From positions 13,161,246 through 13,225,245 of the forward strand of contig CM032119.1 of the NCBI GenBank assembly GCA_018894105.1: a stretch of DNA of 64,000 nucleotides, in the 5' to 3' direction. The notes under the pieces were generated by a model that was not told the DNA's origin, did no database searches, and saw nothing but the letters and a program-made list of their open reading frames with translations. Positions within the stretch are counted from its first letter, which is position 1. Each line of letters begins with the position of its first letter. Below, piece by piece: positions 60,550 to 64,000 of the stretch. The stretch is from Jacaranda mimosifolia. Its lineage: Eukaryota; Streptophyta; Magnoliopsida; Lamiales; Bignoniaceae. A program made the translations under genes and the position numbers.

Positions 60550-60561
60550 GCTTTGATACCA
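60550..60561 (-). promoter_or_regulatory. Primer binding site of the second gypsy element
   Basis: Minus strand TGGTATCAAAGC, one mismatch from the initiator Met-tRNA complement, three bases from the LTR at 60565. Confidence 0.82.
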
Positions 60562-61142
60562 CTCTGTCATGCCCCAAATTTCGAACCATATAGACTAGTC
60601 TCGAGACGTGAAACTTAATCCAAAAAAAAATGAGCCGTTAATTTAAATCATATCCATTAACAAACTCTAAACGCTGCTAGTAGTCCAAATAAATCTTAAA
60701 CATGGAAAAACTCGAAATGTCTACAAGTTCAATGAACAATAAAAATAAAACAAGAACCAATTCCTCAATATGACAAATGAAACTAAAATACTACTAATTC
60801 CTCATTAGAAGTCTTTCAACTTTAATTCTCGTCACAAATCGGTTCATCATCCTCATCAAGGCTAGGATCTAGATCTGCCAGAAGAAAGTTAAAGGGAAAA
60901 AAAAGAGTATGAGTAAAAAACTCAGTGAATACCAAGTGTGTGCAATGTGAGTTCATGAATTTAACATGATTTGTATAGTGAAAATATTTGAGAAAGACAT
61001 CATTGGAAATCAATAAACAGTCAAGCAGTAATGAATCAAGAATTTAATAAATAGTTTCCTAAACTAACAACTTAAATGTGATGATTAGACAGTGTTTGCT
61101 ATAGCCAGTCAACCTTATGACTTCCACCGTAGCAGTCCCTTA

Positions 61143-61564
61143 CAGCCCATTTGGTTTCATTTTCAAGCTCCCTTTTCATTTTCTTGTGGGAATGAAAATT
61201 GAAAACAAACACTTTCTCAGAACTTTCAATAGAAAAAGTACATATTTTCTTCCCAAAACCCAATGCTAATCCTACCCTATTATCCTATTACATATCAATC
61301 AAATTTAAATTTGATTTGACATAAAGTTACCCACTATCATTTTTAAATTAATAAAATATACATATATTTTAAAAAAATAAATCTTTTTAAACATAAAAAT
61401 ATAAATTAACCTACTTTTCCATCCTACAACCTATTATAATCATTACTTTCCAACATTTTATCCAAATACATCTCAATTTCTATTTCTATTTCACAACTAA
61501 CTTTCCAACTTTTAGAAGTGGCTGGAAATAGAAATGACCTTTGAAAATAAAACCAAACGGGCCG
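61143..61564. mobile_element. PIF/Harbinger (Tourist-like) MITE, 422 bp
   Basis: Flanked by TTA on both sides (61140-61142 and 61565-61567). Terminal inverted repeats: CAGCCCATTTGGTTTCATTT at the left, and inverted from the right CGGCCCGTTTGGTTTTATTT. TTA target copies and GGCCCGTTTGG ends are characteristic of Tourist-type MITEs. It has no coding capacity. Confidence 0.87.
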
Positions 61565-62281
61565 TTATTGCTCATCCAAATTATCGACCTGACCATGTCT
61601 AATAGGATAGCTCAAATTGTAAATGCCATTAGATTTAGATCTAGACAATAGCTCTTCTCCTATATAAAAATCTAGATCCGCCATCACCCCCACGCTATGT
61701 TTCCCTATCCATCTGTGGCCCTTTGTTGAACTAGCTCACTGTTGATTGATAAATGACTCATTTACTTACTACTATTGGGATTGTCAAACACAATTCCACA
61801 TTTCCAGCAAAACTATTTTCGTATGCCTAGTGCCGTTATCGATGACTATAGCTGGGTGAGAAATAGCAGGGTCCATGAATAAGAAAGCAAATAATCCGCG
61901 GAAGAGTGATATTTTTGGAGAGTTTTAAGAAAAATGGTGACCATGGTCGTTGAAATGCAAACATCGGCATTCAGTGTGAATGACGCTAACCAATCAATGG
62001 CAGGCTCCTGTTGTTGTGAACAAGACTAGGGACGAGAGGAACGGTGGTGGATAAAGGTCTTATTCCATCCATCTCATCGTTAAGTAATCAAATTCATCAT
62101 CATAAATCAAAGCTAGGCAGTGAAACTGGGTATTAATGATGATGATTTCAGGGGTGGGTAGTTATTTTCTTTTTCTTTTATTAGCCAAAAGATATCCAAC
62201 ATGGTAACAACTCTATGTGGGTTATACTTTATTTTTTTTCCTTTTGTTGTATGATTTGATTAGGGTTTTATCTCAAGGGAC

Positions 62282-62289
62282 TATATATA
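62282..62289 (-). promoter_or_regulatory. Possible LTR TATA box
   Basis: Minus-strand AAATATATATAGTCCC within the 5' LTR. Position and context suit a core promoter but there is no second LTR to confirm conservation. Confidence 0.35.
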
Positions 62290-63107
62290 TTTGGGATAGT
62301 AGTTTATTCGAAAGAGGACTCTAATTATACTCTCTCTAAGATTAGGATAATTTCTTACTGAATTTTACTTCAATAAAATTTAACAAATCCTATCATTAAT
62401 AACTCATACTCCTAATAGTACTATAATCTAACCTACAAGAGCAAAATTTACTGTAACTAAAGATTTATTATTGATATAAAATTGAGATTGGATATGATAG
62501 TTATCGTTATATTGTTAAAAGTGAATAATATTTATTTTCTTGTTATATATGTATATAAATATATATATATATCAAAATAAAGGTATTTTATGTGTCACTA
62601 CATCTTTAATAGAAATACTAAAACTTATCATTTAGATATGAAATAATTTGATTTTCTAAGGCATTTGATATTCCTAATGTCCAAATGATTTGAAAGTCTT
62701 TAAATATTTAAAAAAAAAAACCAAATTAATGGAAAAAAATATAATACAATATTGATATTAACTTTTAAGTGTCCCCAAAAGTTATTAATATAGGATTAGG
62801 AAAGAATTGAATTTTCTTCTAAGTTAATGGGATAAAGTGATTGGGAAGGTATGGGGTTTCGTCAAAGAGGGCCGCGTGCGTGCGGCTGTATAGGGTTAGG
62901 ACATTGCCATGCAAAGTGATTACATGCCACCACATATAGTACATGGATTGCATGCTAGGACCAACAACTCTCAACAATTTTTGTCCACCATTTATCATAG
63001 GCCCATTTGTACGTACTTCTATTGATTTGAATTTTGTTTTATCATATAATATTTTCTTATGGAATAAAAAAATTAGATAAATAAGAAAAAAAATGTTGGG
63101 CATTACA

Positions 63108-64000
63108 GTTTTGAAATGGTTGGGAACTCACACACACTCATATCCAACCACTTGCGCTCTCATTCATAATAGTATAAACCATTGATATATGAGCCAAATG
63201 AATCCTCACGATACCACCATCGGAGACTACTAAACCTATTATGACTATATGAGTCTTAATACTAATACGTCATGGTCTTATGATCATGCAATGGCCAGAT
63301 TAGGCCGAATTGAACTTAGTCTCTTATGTGGTAAGAATGATACCATAAATCCAAAAATAAGTACCCAGTACTGGTATTTATGTACTCTATAACCGTATTT
63401 ATGTACTTAATTTGTAAATGTTGTGTACATGTTATGTGTGTTTTTGTACTTACTTTGCCAAAGGCTGAGATGAGGCTCAATTCAATACGTGGAACAACAC
63501 ATAAGACACCATAACGCAACAAAACCATGGTTTGTTGAAGAAATGGTCGTGATAATATGTGTTGAAATAGTTGGGAACTCAAGCACCCACATCCAACCAC
63601 TTGCACTCTCATTCATAGTAATATAAACTATTGATGCATGAGTCAAATGAATCCTCTTAACACCATCACTGGAAACCACTGAACCTATCATGACTATATG
63701 AGTCCTAAGACTAATACACCGTGGTCTTATGATCATGCAATGGTCATATTAGGCCTAATTGAACTCGGTCCTTTATGTGTTGATAATAATATCAAAAATT
63801 CAAAAAGAAGTACCTAGTATTAGCATTTATGTGCTAAATTTATAAATGGTATGTACCTTTTATGCGTGTCTCTTTACTTGCTTCGTCAAAGGTTGAGATG
63901 AGGCTCAATTCGATGTGTGGAATAACAAATAAGACATCATAACATGATAAAATCATAGTTTGTTGAAGAAATGGTCATGATAGTACGTGTTGAAATGGTT
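63108..64000. repeat. Satellite-like tandem array, right part
   Basis: GAAATRGTT(GGGAAC) recurs at 63113, 63564 and 63992 (periods 451 and 428), and the GGAA(C/T)AAC landmark at about 63485 and 63913 (428). Units carry the same landmarks as the left part (55540-56945): CCTATCATSACYA, ATGAGTCCT, CATGGTCT, TTTATGTACTT, the GAGGCTCAATTC start. The array runs out of the window. Confidence 0.85.

Larger units (their letters stand above)
60565..63107 (-). mobile_element. 5' LTR of the second gypsy element (with nested MITE)
   Basis: Plus-strand ends TGTCATGCCC and GGGCATTACA are inverted repeats of one another, and the primer site lies just outside the left end, so this is the 5' LTR of a minus-strand element. 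Length 2543 bp, or about 2.1 kb without the MITE at 61143-61564. The right end abuts satellite sequence at 63108. No 3' LTR partner was found to the left. Confidence 0.75.

Overview
The window is nuclear DNA from a flowering plant, probably a eudicot. It is AT-rich, gene-poor, has plant-type introns, and is dominated by layered transposable elements. Only one gene is clearly intact: a spliced member of the plant-only APO family (best match APO3, a predicted mitochondrial RNA-binding protein) with CDS exons at 51642-52000 and 52133-52973 on the plus strand. Candidate upstream exons lie at 44.7-46.3 kb, separated from the CDS by a 5.4 kb intron full of transposons. No bacterial-type operon, CRISPR array, rRNA gene or convincing tRNA gene was seen.

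Layout. 1-9 kb: two Ty1/copia LTRs of one family in opposite orientation (117-1301 plus; 2896-3915 minus), the second attached to a heavily decayed gag-pol relic (3916-8464, minus), then one terminus of a CACTA transposon (8773-9250). 9-23 kb: mostly unassigned AT-rich DNA with a tRNA-derived SINE whose 3' tail is triplicated at exactly 112 bp (10955-11375), a possible small minus-strand exon (11957-12194), a 300 bp hAT-type element with 8 bp target duplication, and a PPR gene fragment. 23.1-28.4 kb: an almost full-length copia element with both LTRs and a decayed gag-pol. 28.8-31.2 kb: a fragment of the first copia LTR family, split by a 1.65 kb Mutator-like element with about 240 bp terminal inverted repeats and a GC-rich core. 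31-35.5 kb: AT-rich repeats.

35.5-43.2 kb: a complete but non-autonomous Ty3/gypsy element on the minus strand, with 2.9 kb LTRs, perfect TTGGA target duplication, primer site, polypurine tract and only a broken gag inside. 44.7-53 kb: the APO locus. 53-64 kb: a GC-rich island in AT-rich arms, a Mutator transposase tail fragment, a satellite-like tandem array (290 bp and about 430-450 bp unit forms) that is interrupted by retroelement DNA (about 57.1-63.1 kb, including a gypsy pol relic, a 2.5 kb LTR and a PIF/Harbinger MITE nested in it) and then resumes to the window end.

How things relate: no genes here act together. What can be read is a history of nested insertions: LTR fragment cut by a MULE, LTR cut by a MITE, satellite cut by a gypsy element, and a host gene whose leader intron has absorbed several repeats. 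Family assignments come from recognising motifs by eye; no database search was run.
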